The notes beneath the pieces were generated by a model. It was not told where the DNA came from, did no database searches, and was given only the letters and a program-made list of their open reading frames with translations. Shown piece by piece: positions 1-7,015 of a DNA stretch of 10,743 nucleotides (position 1 is its first letter; every line of letters starts with the position of its first letter). Source of the stretch: Victivallales bacterium (lineage in GTDB: Bacteria; Verrucomicrobiota; Lentisphaeria; Oligosphaerales; Oligosphaeraceae); assembly GCA_017963875.1 (NCBI GenBank), contig JAGCTA010000026.1:1-10743 (forward strand), given 5' to 3'. The position numbers and the translations under genes are program-made.

Positions 1-452
1 ACCGTATAATCGTCGGTGAATGCCGAGGTGCCGAAGCGCTCGACATGCTTCAGGCAATGAACACTGGCCATGACGGTTCGCTGACAACCGCTCACGCCAA
101 CAACCCGCGTGATGCGCTCACGCGACTGGAGAACATGGTCATGATGGCGGGATTTGAACTTCCATCCAAGGCCATTCGCGAGCAAATCGCATCGGCATTG
201 GACCTCATTGTGCAGCAGACGCGACTCCCAGACGGTTCGCGTAAAATCGTGCAGATATCTGAAGTCACTGGCCGCGAGGGAGATGTCATTCTGTTGCAGG
301 ATATTTTCACTTTCGAGCAGGAAGGGATTGACAACAACGGCAAAGTCATCGGCCACCACACGGCAACGGGTAACATCCCCTATTTCGTTGAAGAACTGCG
401 AAAAACAGGTCGCCTCACGCTGGACATGTCCGTATTCGTTCCTAAAAACTAA
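1..452 (+). CDS. tadA: TadA/CpaF pilus-assembly ATPase, C-terminal fragment
   Basis: Partial gene; its 5' part lies before the window and the reading frame starts at base 3, giving 149 residues to a TAA stop. This is the C-terminal end of a hexameric secretion ATPase (VirB11/GspE superfamily) that powers Flp pilus assembly from the cytoplasmic face of the inner membrane. Visible motifs are the Walker B-type segment RIIVGECRG at the very start, then the CpaF-typical stretch [11 protein letters not shown] followed by [13 protein letters not shown], which carries the His-box histidines. [10 protein letters not shown] follows, also typical of the family. The Walker A loop must lie upstream and cannot be checked. 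The last ~60 residues form the usual C-terminal extension (EVTGREGD, then [10 protein letters not shown]). It is followed after 12 nt by tadB, the standard tadA-tadB-tadC order. The family call is near certain; the N-terminal architecture is unknown. Confidence 0.96.
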   Translation, partial: RIIVGECRGAEALDMLQAMNTGHDGSLTTAHANNPRDALTRLENMVMMAGFELPSKAIREQIASALDLIVQQTRLPDGSRKIVQISEVTGREGDVILLQDIFTFEQEGIDNNGKVIGHHTATGNIPYFVEELRKTGRLTLDMSVFVPKN

Positions 453-457
453 GGAAA
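451..457 (+). promoter_or_regulatory. Ribosome binding site for tadB
   Basis: AAGGAAA overlaps the tadA stop codon and lies 7 nt before a GTG codon at 465. It is the main reason for choosing GTG 465 as the tadB start. An in-frame ATG at 486 is the alternative but has no purine-rich sequence in front of it. Confidence 0.5.
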
Positions 458-464
458 TCATACT

Positions 465-1337
465 GTGAATCTTGACAAAAACATCATGAATCTGGCGCTG
501 GTTTTCGCGGCAGTGTCTCTGGGAATTTTCCTGGCTGTCTCCACGCTGTACAAACTGGCTCTTGAACGCATGGAAAACAAACGCGACGCCTACGAGGAAC
601 TGCGCAGATACATTTCAATGCCACGGCTCCTTTCCATACGTTTTTCGGCCTCTCTCCTCATGGGAGTCGGTCTCATCGTGATTCTGATCCTCTGCGGCGT
701 CCTCAACCCGTTCATCTATCTGCCCGTCGGTGCTGGGGCGGCATTGCTCGGTGCCATGGCGCCGCTATGGTACTACAAGTACAAGGCGATGCAACGGCGT
801 GAACTTTTCGAGGCACGGCTTCTGGATTTCACCATGGGGCTTGCAAGCGGCCTGCGTTCAGGTCTCGCGTTGCCGCAGGCGCTTGAGGCCACGGCAAAAC
901 GCATGGGGGAGCCTATGCAGGAGGAACTGATGACTGTACTCCGCGAATACCGCTTCGGCATGGAACTCGCCGATGCGCTTTCTCGGCTCAATGAACGCAT
1001 GCCCAGCGAGGACTTGAGCCTTCTTGTCACAACCATCAAACTGACAACCCGCACAGGCGGAAGTCTCGTTGAAGTCATGGACAAAATGGTCGAGATGATT
1101 CGCGGTCGCCGCGAGTTCCAGGAACGCCTGAAGAACATGACCGCCCAAGGCCGTTTTGAAGCAATCGCCATGTCGCTCGCGCCATTGGCCGCTTTTATTC
1201 TGCTATATATCATTGATCCGAAGTTGATGCGCCCCATGGTCACCACGGGGATGGGCTGGTGCGGCATTGCAGTCGTGGTCGGCCTAGTCACCTGCGGTTT
1301 CCTCGTCATCAAAAAAATCACCACAATAGAGGTCTAG
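465..1337 (+). CDS. tadB: TadB, GspF-family inner-membrane platform protein
   Basis: A 290-residue inner-membrane protein forming, with TadC, the platform on which the TadA ATPase acts to add pilins to the growing Flp pilus. The T2SSF (GspF) domain spans roughly residues 117-242 and contains GLASGLRSGLALPQALE and TRTGGSLVEVM, the usual helical signatures of TadB. Hydrophobic segments are visible at about 10-30, 62-80, 86-103, 233-251 and 262-283, the normal TadB pattern of two or three N-terminal and two C-terminal helices around the cytoplasmic domain. The chosen start is GTG 465 with AAGGAAA in front; ATG 486 would shorten the protein by seven residues. The TAG stop at 1335-1337 touches the tadC ATG at 1338 with no gap, so translation is probably coupled. 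Length and order are ordinary for the family. Confidence 0.93.
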   Translation: MNLDKNIMNLALVFAAVSLGIFLAVSTLYKLALERMENKRDAYEELRRYISMPRLLSIRFSASLLMGVGLIVILILCGVLNPFIYLPVGAGAALLGAMAPLWYYKYKAMQRRELFEARLLDFTMGLASGLRSGLALPQALEATAKRMGEPMQEELMTVLREYRFGMELADALSRLNERMPSEDLSLLVTTIKLTTRTGGSLVEVMDKMVEMIRGRREFQERLKNMTAQGRFEAIAMSLAPLAAFILLYIIDPKLMRPMVTTGMGWCGIAVVVGLVTCGFLVIKKITTIEV

Positions 1338-2243
1338 ATGAACAGTTCCAACTTGCTCACCTATACAGTAGTTTTTCTGGTTGTCTTCGTACCATACGCC
1401 TTTCTCCAGTTCTGCCTGGAAAACAGGAGGTGCTCAAATGTTGAACAAAATTATGAATCCTGGCCTGGCGTTTTCCGCTCGATGCGTTGGATACTTGCCA
1501 TGCTCGCGCCTACCGCAGGAAAGTATCTGGCTAATCTTCAGCCCAATCGCGCCAAGAACATCAAAAACAAACTTGTCATAGCAGCCATCAACATGGGCCA
1601 TGAATATGTTTTCGCCGCAGAAGCGCTCTTCGCCATCGCAGGCACCATCATTCCTTTGCTCTTCATGCTTGTCATATCGGCCCGCTGGGACATTTCCATT
1701 GGCGCGGGGATTCTTTTCGGCTTCATTGGCCTAGTCTATCCTTCAATGACCATCGAGAGCCTTGCCAGTAAACGGCAGGAAATCATCATGAAGAACCTGC
1801 CTTTCGCCATTGACCTTGTCGGTTCTGCCATGCGTGCGGGACTCGATTTCTCTGCAGCCATCCGCTATTATGTCAGCACAGAGAAGAAAACAAACCCGCT
1901 GGCTATTGAGTTCGGTGTCATGCTCCGTCAGATGGAATTGGGCAAGACACGCGTCGAAGCCCTTGAAGATACATCCAACCGAATCCAGACGGATGATTTT
2001 CGTTCATTTGTCGGCGCAGTTGCCCATGGAACGGAAATCGGCGCATCCATCGTGGACACCATGCGGATTCAAGGCGAGGAAATGCGTCGGGCACGGTTCA
2101 ACCGCGCCGAACGCAAGGCAGCACGAGCCCCATCCATTATGATTCTTCCCATTGCAGTATTCATCATGCCTGCCATCTTCGTGGTCATAGGCACTCCTGT
2201 TCTTATCCGAATCCAGCAGAGCGGGCTTGGAGGATTGATGTAA
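1338..2243 (+). CDS. tadC: TadC, GspF-family inner-membrane platform protein
   Basis: A 301-residue partner of TadB. The T2SSF domain lies at about residues 154-282, beginning LPFAIDLVGSAMRAGLDF and including the GTEIGASIVDTMR helix. It ends with the characteristic RAERKAARAPSIMILPIAVF run into the last membrane helix (about 266-287). Other hydrophobic segments lie at about 6-25, 91-114 and 118-136. The start directly abuts the tadB stop and has no clear ribosome binding site of its own, which fits translational coupling. The stop TAA overlaps the ATG of the next gene by one base (TAATG). The N-terminal ~45 residues are less conserved-looking, but the frame is supported by the hydrophobic first helix. 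An out-of-frame AGGAGG and ATG lies inside this region (see findings). Confidence 0.93.
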   Translation: MNSSNLLTYTVVFLVVFVPYAFLQFCLENRRCSNVEQNYESWPGVFRSMRWILAMLAPTAGKYLANLQPNRAKNIKNKLVIAAINMGHEYVFAAEALFAIAGTIIPLLFMLVISARWDISIGAGILFGFIGLVYPSMTIESLASKRQEIIMKNLPFAIDLVGSAMRAGLDFSAAIRYYVSTEKKTNPLAIEFGVMLRQMELGKTRVEALEDTSNRIQTDDFRSFVGAVAHGTEIGASIVDTMRIQGEEMRRARFNRAERKAARAPSIMILPIAVFIMPAIFVVIGTPVLIRIQQSGLGGLM

Positions 2244-3952
2244 TGAAATACCAGATACGTTTTACCGATGGCGAATTCCAGGGACAAGTCTTTCCCATTG
2301 GCTCTGATGTACTGTCGCTGGGGCGCTCACACACCAATGTCGTCCACCTTCAGTCACCAGATGTCTCTGGCCGCCATGTCAACCTTACTCTCACGAACAA
2401 TGGCGTCATGTTGGAGAACTTCAGTTCCCGCGTGACGACTGTCGATGGAGACCCCATTTCACTTGGCGACCGTGTCGGCCTCGTCGCAGGACAAGTCATC
2501 GGGCTTGGCTCACTGGTGAAATTCACATTGGAGGCATTGCCCGATGACACGCCCAGTTCCCCTGCCGCGCCAACTGCCAGCGACGACAGCGCAACCTTTC
2601 CCCCTGCCCCTAAGGTCCCGATGTCTGCTGGCGATGACAGCGCAACAGTGCCACCATCGCCAAAGGCCGACGCAAAATCCGATGACGATGCGACGGTGCC
2701 GCCAATGCAGAAGTCCCCAGTGAAGACTGACGACAACGCCACAGTTCCTCCAACGCCGCCGTCAAAGTCTGCTAAGAAATCCAAGCAGCCTTCGAAACAG
2801 GAGCCAGAACCTCCGAATTCCGTTCCAACGCCTGCGCCGTCGCCTGCTGCAGAGGCTGATGGCAATGATGATGTCTCCAACGAGACGATTTCAATGCAGA
2901 CCCGCATGGCGTCTGCCGAGGAACTAGAATACATGAAGAGCAGCCATGAAAAGAAAAAAATGCGCAAAACAGGCTGTGTCTTCTTAGTGCTTCTTTCAGT
3001 CATCGCAATCGCTGCAGCCGTTTATTTCTGCTTCTTCTATCGCCAGCCAGAAAAAGTTATCAGTTGGCCGCGCAATGAAGCAGGCAAGGAACTGGCGACA
3101 AGCGCTCAACTGGATGAATCCTGCCCATACGCCAAGTCACTCGAAATCAAGTATCCCGACGTTGAAGATGCATCAGTCAAAAAGGAAAACGGCAAACTGA
3201 CAATCATTTCGCGCCTCGGCAAGTACCAGGACGTCCCGCTACGCTTGACCATGGAATACTTCCAGGACAGGAACTCCCTGACACAGAACCGTGAAACAAC
3301 CCTGGAGACCTGGATGGCGTCCAAGACCAGCGGCACTGAAAACTGGAACTTTGATCTGATTCAGCCGCTGGCTTTCTACCAGAACGACCACGGCATCCCC
3401 TTCCTCTGCGTCCCCTACAGCCGCACCGAAAACAACGAATCATACGTCGGTTATGCCGTGCAGATACGTATCACAGACTGGGTGTTCATCCTCCAAAAGG
3501 AAATCCCGACACGCGACAGATGGCGCGCCGAATGGTTCATCCAGGGACACAGTTTCCTCCGCTTCGCGGAAGGACTCACCTCCAAGCATTGGGAAGGCAC
3601 CGACACATACCAGAAGGGTGACCTCACGGGCATCATCGCCGAGTCGCGCGCACTGATTCGTCGCCATTCAACAACCGTCTGGCAAAAGGCTGAATATCTT
3701 ATCCGAAGCGCACTATGCCAGGCCCCGCAGACCCCCGATGGACAGAAAATCACTGCGGATGCGACCGAACTTCTAAAGGAACTCCGTGATGCGCAAATCG
3801 AATACTACAACGCGCAGAAAATCGCCTATCTTCTTGCAAAAACTAAGCGAAATGAAAAGGAACAGAAGAAAATCATCGCTGAACTCAAGGCTGTGTTTGC
3901 TTCAGAAGAAGACCAAAGATACCATAAAATCAGGCAGGACAAATGGGACTGA
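2243..3952 (+). CDS. Single-FHA membrane protein of the Tad operon
   Basis: A 569-residue protein with a cytoplasmic N-terminus. Residues ~1-98 form an FHA domain: LGRS at 26-29 supplies the phosphate-contacting Gly-Arg, and SGRH at 42-45 matches the SxxH motif. The late Asn-Gly motif is not kept (SRVTTVDG at 62-69). Residues ~101-235 are a Pro/Asp/Lys-rich linker holding four DDxAT(V/F)PP repeats. A basic patch (KKKMRK, 237-242) precedes one membrane helix at ~244-266, so the remaining ~300 residues should lie outside the cytoplasm. That outer part starts mixed or beta-like and ends in a charged helix (~510-569); I do not recognise it. The start at ATG 2243 overlaps the tadC stop by one base. 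The likely role is a phosphothreonine-reading regulator or scaffold of the pilus machine. The FHA call is firm; the function is inferred from position. Confidence 0.85.
   Translation: MKYQIRFTDGEFQGQVFPIGSDVLSLGRSHTNVVHLQSPDVSGRHVNLTLTNNGVMLENFSSRVTTVDGDPISLGDRVGLVAGQVIGLGSLVKFTLEALPDDTPSSPAAPTASDDSATFPPAPKVPMSAGDDSATVPPSPKADAKSDDDATVPPMQKSPVKTDDNATVPPTPPSKSAKKSKQPSKQEPEPPNSVPTPAPSPAAEADGNDDVSNETISMQTRMASAEELEYMKSSHEKKKMRKTGCVFLVLLSVIAIAAAVYFCFFYRQPEKVISWPRNEAGKELATSAQLDESCPYAKSLEIKYPDVEDASVKKENGKLTIISRLGKYQDVPLRLTMEYFQDRNSLTQNRETTLETWMASKTSGTENWNFDLIQPLAFYQNDHGIPFLCVPYSRTENNESYVGYAVQIRITDWVFILQKEIPTRDRWRAEWFIQGHSFLRFAEGLTSKHWEGTDTYQKGDLTGIIAESRALIRRHSTTVWQKAEYLIRSALCQAPQTPDGQKITADATELLKELRDAQIEYYNAQKIAYLLAKTKRNEKEQKKIIAELKAVFASEEDQRYHKIRQDKWD
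2582..2752 (+). repeat. Four DDxAT(V/F)PP repeats in the FHA linker
   Basis: Within the single-FHA protein, residues 114-170 contain DDSATFPP, DDSATVPP, DDDATVPP and DDNATVPP. The threonines are at 118, 135, 151 and 167, a spacing of 17, 16 and 16 residues. The units are separated by variable Lys/Pro/Ser/Ala-rich spacers. The regular spacing and the invariant Thr with acidic residues before it and Pro-Pro after it stand out from the otherwise loose linker. They are candidate phosphoacceptor sites. Confidence 0.8.
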
Positions 3953-6285
3953 AAGCAAAAAAAGATCTACAAATAAGGCTGGAACATGAGGGGAAGATTC
4001 TCTTTGAGACTTCATTGTCCGACATTGCAGCCGATATAACCATCGGGCGTGCTGCGGACTGTACCTGGGTCATCCCGCCAACTGACCGTGTCGCCAGCAA
4101 CCACCATGCCACGCTTTCCAAAAAGCATGGCCATGCTGTCATCGTCGACAACAAAAGCCGAAACGGCATCTACTATAAAGGTGCAAAAGTCACTGAAAGA
4201 AAACTCGCCCCTGGAGACCAAATCGGCATCGGCGACTGCCGATTGTTTGCCGAACTCCCCCAGGCGACAGGCAAAGGGCCTGAGCGTGAATTCAATCGCC
4301 TTGAGCAGTTGAATGGCGAAAAAAAAGGCTCCATGTTCGATTTGTCACAGCAAACAGTGCGAATCGGCACCTCCGCTGATTGCGAAATCGTGCTCAATGA
4401 CTCCGTTATTTCGCATTTTCATGCATCCATTGAGCAGCGCCCCGATGGCAGCAGTTGGATTCGTGACATGGGCAGCCGCAACGGCACACGAGTCAACGGT
4501 ACCGCCCTGTCTGGCTCCGCGTCGGATTCAGGCCGTCTTCTCAAAGACGGTGATATCATCACCATTTCCTACATTGAGTTTAAATTCTGGGACAAGTACG
4601 CCGTGCATGTTCGTTCTCATGTCCTTCTGAAGACCATTGCATGCATCCTCACATTTGCAATACTTGTCGGAGGATATTACGCATGGCTCTCCGTCATGCC
4701 TTCCGCAAAGCACCACATCGACCTTGCGCGCGAATACGCCAGACAACGAGATTTCGCCTCTGCAAGAGCGCATCTCGAAGCCGCCGCCAATGCACGTGCG
4801 TCTGAAGACTATGACGCCGAACGCGCCGAACTGATGACGCAACTCGGGCAATGGGAGGACACAGTCAAAAAATGGAACGAGGTTAAAAAACTCCTTGCGA
4901 ACAGAAAATGGATTTCCGCGAACAAAATCCTCAGCCCGCTGTTGAGCCAAAACATGGAATTCTGGCGTTGGAACGACACGGATGCCAATGTCTCGAAAAA
5001 TGAAGCCATTGCGACCAAACGAGTCATTGACGCTTATCTTGAAAGCCGCGACACACTTGAAGCACCTGACGCTGACAGCCGCCGTCTGGAAAACTCGCTC
5101 AACAATGTGTCTGCGGAACTGTCCGCCCTTCAGAAAAACCAGCCTGAATTTTGCAACGAACTTGTTATTTTCGCCTCCGATATACGAGATGAACTCAAAC
5201 TCACCACTGACCAGTTGAATCTTATTGAGAAAAAACTCCAGGAACTCAGTGCTTTGGAAAAACTGGAAACGGTCATCAAGGATCTGGAAACCATCCGTGC
5301 CATGACAGAAAAACACAATGACGAACGGGCTAAAAAAGGAAACAGATTCTCGCCTCTCGTTGTCGCCAAGGCACGGGATGTCCTTGAACCACTCGCCAAA
5401 CTGCGTGAAGGCAAATCGGTTCTTGACAACAATTATGCCAAGGCAGCCATTTTTGAATTCAGCGGCATCAAGAGAGAACTGCCTCTGCCAACCATCGAAG
5501 AGTGTGCGGTCTATCCAGTCATGGCAGACAAGCGCCAGCAGATTCTGTCACTTCAAAAGCAATTCGAGGATGACGCACGGCAACTCGAATTGCTTTGGAA
5601 AAGTTTCAAATCCCAATCACTTGAGCCTGGGAAGATTCCCGCTTGCATTGAAGGCCTCACCGACACCAAGCGCCTTGAAGCAGTCCTCAACTGCGACTGC
5701 CTGGCGTTGCCTCTTCCAAAGTGGAGCCGAACCGAACCTTCGGGTGAATACGATCGGATGCTCGGTGTCGAGAGTTTCTTTGAGTTTCTCAATATGCAGC
5801 CAGCGGCTTTTGACGCCAGCATTCTCGAAGAGCGCTCATTCAGGCCAGACATATATCAGGCACGCTCGCTCTACAGTAACATGGAACTCCTTCTCACATT
5901 CCTCGAACGGCCAAGTCTTGCCATGATCAAACAGCAGCCTGACAACAAAGTGAACGAACTGGCGCTATACGCTGATGACCTCATCGTCCAACGGGATGCC
6001 ATTGTCTCCACGCTGCTGGAACGCTACGGCAAATCCGAAGCACGTGACGGCATCATCGCTGGGGGCATGGCGCTGCTTCTTGCAAAACCCGCACAACTGC
6101 CCAAGGACATCCAGGACAATCTCCAGCAGCGTTTGCGCAAACTGCGCCAGGCTATCATGGCGTTGCAAGTCGGCGAGCAGACCCCCGAACAAGCCATTGC
6201 CCAGCGCAAGAAAACCCTGGAAATCGGCATTCCTGGCGATTCACTTGTCAAGCAGGCATGGTCCATGGAGCATCCCGCAAAATGA
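3943..6285 (+). CDS. Double-FHA membrane protein with long helical outer domain
   Basis: A 780-residue protein. FHA domain 1 (~residues 8-105) has IGRAADC (34-40), SNHH (52-55, SxxH) and NKSRNGIY (70-77). FHA domain 2 (~118-217) has SHFH (157-160) and GSRNGT (177-182), but its Gly-Arg motif reads IGTSADC (141-147), with Thr replacing Arg. A membrane helix lies at ~227-249. After it come TPR-like helical hairpins (~257-334, for example ARQRDFASARAHLEAA), a coiled-coil-like stretch (~376-465) and more helical sequence to the end. The outer part should lie in the periplasm. The start ATG 3943 overlaps the previous gene by 10 nt, with AGGA just upstream at 3936-3939. The next gene begins in a 4-nt ATGA overlap. 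It probably forms a pair with the preceding FHA protein. The helical region might take a TadD-like role in this operon, which is speculative. Confidence 0.87.
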   Translation: MGLKAKKDLQIRLEHEGKILFETSLSDIAADITIGRAADCTWVIPPTDRVASNHHATLSKKHGHAVIVDNKSRNGIYYKGAKVTERKLAPGDQIGIGDCRLFAELPQATGKGPEREFNRLEQLNGEKKGSMFDLSQQTVRIGTSADCEIVLNDSVISHFHASIEQRPDGSSWIRDMGSRNGTRVNGTALSGSASDSGRLLKDGDIITISYIEFKFWDKYAVHVRSHVLLKTIACILTFAILVGGYYAWLSVMPSAKHHIDLAREYARQRDFASARAHLEAAANARASEDYDAERAELMTQLGQWEDTVKKWNEVKKLLANRKWISANKILSPLLSQNMEFWRWNDTDANVSKNEAIATKRVIDAYLESRDTLEAPDADSRRLENSLNNVSAELSALQKNQPEFCNELVIFASDIRDELKLTTDQLNLIEKKLQELSALEKLETVIKDLETIRAMTEKHNDERAKKGNRFSPLVVAKARDVLEPLAKLREGKSVLDNNYAKAAIFEFSGIKRELPLPTIEECAVYPVMADKRQQILSLQKQFEDDARQLELLWKSFKSQSLEPGKIPACIEGLTDTKRLEAVLNCDCLALPLPKWSRTEPSGEYDRMLGVESFFEFLNMQPAAFDASILEERSFRPDIYQARSLYSNMELLLTFLERPSLAMIKQQPDNKVNELALYADDLIVQRDAIVSTLLERYGKSEARDGIIAGGMALLLAKPAQLPKDIQDNLQQRLRKLRQAIMALQVGEQTPEQAIAQRKKTLEIGIPGDSLVKQAWSMEHPAK

Positions 6286-6539
6286 AGTTTTCCGTAGCAG
6301 TCACAAGGGACAACCGAGGTTCAGTCCTCATGGAATACGCTATCCTCACCATGATGGCGGCAATCCCCATGTACCTTGTCTGGTGCGGCTGTTCCGTTCC
6401 ACTCGACTGGTTTGGCGGCACCCCCATCGAATACCCTGGAATCTATGATTTCACCACAGGGCAATACAAAGGAACAGGACTGGAACTCCAGAAATTCTTT
6501 GAAATGGTGCAGAGCGGCATTGCACTGCCCATCCCATAA
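6282..6539 (+). CDS. Small Flp-type minor pilin candidate
   Basis: An 85-residue protein with a class III prepilin signal. The leader is MKFSVAVTRDNRG, cleavage is expected after Gly13, and the mature sequence begins SVLMEYAIL, with Glu at +5 and Tyr at +6 as in Flp pilins and TadE-type pseudopilins. The hydrophobic helix is ~18 residues with a proline at 29, and is followed by WCGC (34-37) and a short polar or aromatic domain. I chose ATG 6282 because it forms an ATGA overlap with the preceding stop and gives a normal leader length. ATG 6258 and ATG 6267 in the same frame would give longer leaders. GGAG at 6267-6270 could serve as the binding site. Its proximity to flp and TadV suggests it is a TadV substrate and a minor or initiating subunit. 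The CGC pair and the proline make it unlike a typical major Flp pilin. Confidence 0.75.
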   Translation: MKFSVAVTRDNRGSVLMEYAILTMMAAIPMYLVWCGCSVPLDWFGGTPIEYPGIYDFTTGQYKGTGLELQKFFEMVQSGIALPIP

Positions 6540-6562
6540 ATAAACAAAACCACTTTAACAAC

Positions 6563-6569
6563 AAGGAGA
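6563..6569 (+). promoter_or_regulatory. Strong ribosome binding site for flp
   Basis: AAGGAGA lies 5 nt before the flp ATG at 6575 in an A-rich, structure-poor leader (6540-6574). It is the best Shine-Dalgarno match in front of any gene start in this window, in keeping with high expression of a major pilin. No convincing -35/-10 pair was seen in this short gap. Confidence 0.75.
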
Positions 6570-6574
6570 AAAAC

Positions 6575-6931
6575 ATGACAAGTATGAACTTGAAACTTCG
6601 CCGTGCCAAGCGCACAAAAGTCGGCCGTTTCCTGTGCCGCCTGCTCGGTGACGAGCGTGGTGCCGTTGCAATGGAATACGTCGTCATCGCACTGCTCGTC
6701 GCAGCGGCGGTCGTCGGAATCGTCATCGTGTTCGGCAGCCGTATCGCCAGCATGTTCGGCGGTGCAACCAAGGCGCTTTCTTCCTCCGAAACAGGGCAGG
6801 CAGAAGTCGCAAAGGAACAGGAAGCCTCCCGTTCAGACCACGCAGCACGCGCAAAGACTCAACTCGACAATGGCGATACCATGCGCGGAAGCGATGGCAA
6901 ACAGGAAGGCGGCGAAGGCACGCCAGAATAA
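6575..6931 (+). CDS. flp: Flp major pilin precursor with long polar tail
   Basis: A 118-residue precursor of the Flp pilus subunit. The basic 29-residue leader ends LLGDERG. Cleavage after Gly29 would give a mature N-terminus AVAMEYVVIALLVAAAVV, with Glu +5 and Tyr +6, the defining Flp motif. The uninterrupted hydrophobic helix is followed by FGSRIASMFGG, typical of Flp subunits. From about residue 68 a strongly polar Gln/Glu/Ala/Lys/Gly tail (~50 residues) extends beyond where many Flp pilins end. The mature protein would be 89 residues, longer than usual for the family. The start is ATG 6575, which has AAGGAGA in front; ATG 6584 is an alternative that shortens the leader by three residues. 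A 35-nt gap separates it from the minor pilin gene, and a hairpin follows the stop. Expected to be processed by the peptidase encoded next. Confidence 0.92.
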   Translation: MTSMNLKLRRAKRTKVGRFLCRLLGDERGAVAMEYVVIALLVAAAVVGIVIVFGSRIASMFGGATKALSSSETGQAEVAKEQEASRSDHAARAKTQLDNGDTMRGSDGKQEGGEGTPE

Positions 6932-6949
6932 TCGTTCCGCCAAAAGCGT

Positions 6950-6990
6950 TTTTCCACGGCGAGCCGCAACCTCGCTTCCGCCGTGGAAAA
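6950..6990 (+). terminator. Perfect 12-bp hairpin after flp (attenuator or mRNA stabiliser)
   Basis: TTTTCCACGGCG (6950-6961) and CGCCGTGGAAAA (6979-6990) are perfect inverted copies around a 17-nt loop. An alternative inner pairing GCGAG/CTCGC is also possible. No T-run follows the right arm, so it does not look like a full intrinsic terminator. It sits 18 nt after the flp stop and 25 nt before tadV. This is the position where a 3' stem would protect pilin mRNA and reduce expression of the downstream genes. Confidence 0.6.
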
Positions 6991-7015
6991 TGCTTAGAAT
7001 CAACTCTGTCCCCCA

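Noticed and set aside
773..1324. Minus-strand open frame (183 codons) opposite tadB
   Set aside because: TadB on the plus strand is clear and in its usual place. The opposite frame gives an Arg/Ser-rich sequence without family features.
2350..3003. Minus-strand open frame (217 codons) opposite the FHA domain and linker
   Set aside because: Its Gly/Ser/Val-rich low-complexity protein is the mirror of the Pro/Asp/Thr repeat region on the plus strand.
4528..5316. Long minus-strand open frame (262 codons) opposite the double-FHA gene
   Set aside because: It lies wholly opposite a well-supported coding region, its protein has no recognisable domain, and it has no gene context on that strand. It looks like a composition effect.
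6258..6281. Longer start for the minor pilin at ATG 6258 or 6267
   Set aside because: ATG 6282 forms the ATGA overlap and gives a 13-residue leader typical of such prepilins. The upstream ATGs only extend the leader inside the preceding gene.
6519..6550. Possible promoter just before flp (TTGCAC and TAAACA)
   Set aside because: The matches to the sigma-70 consensus are poor, and the A-rich leader with a strong ribosome site explains the region well enough.
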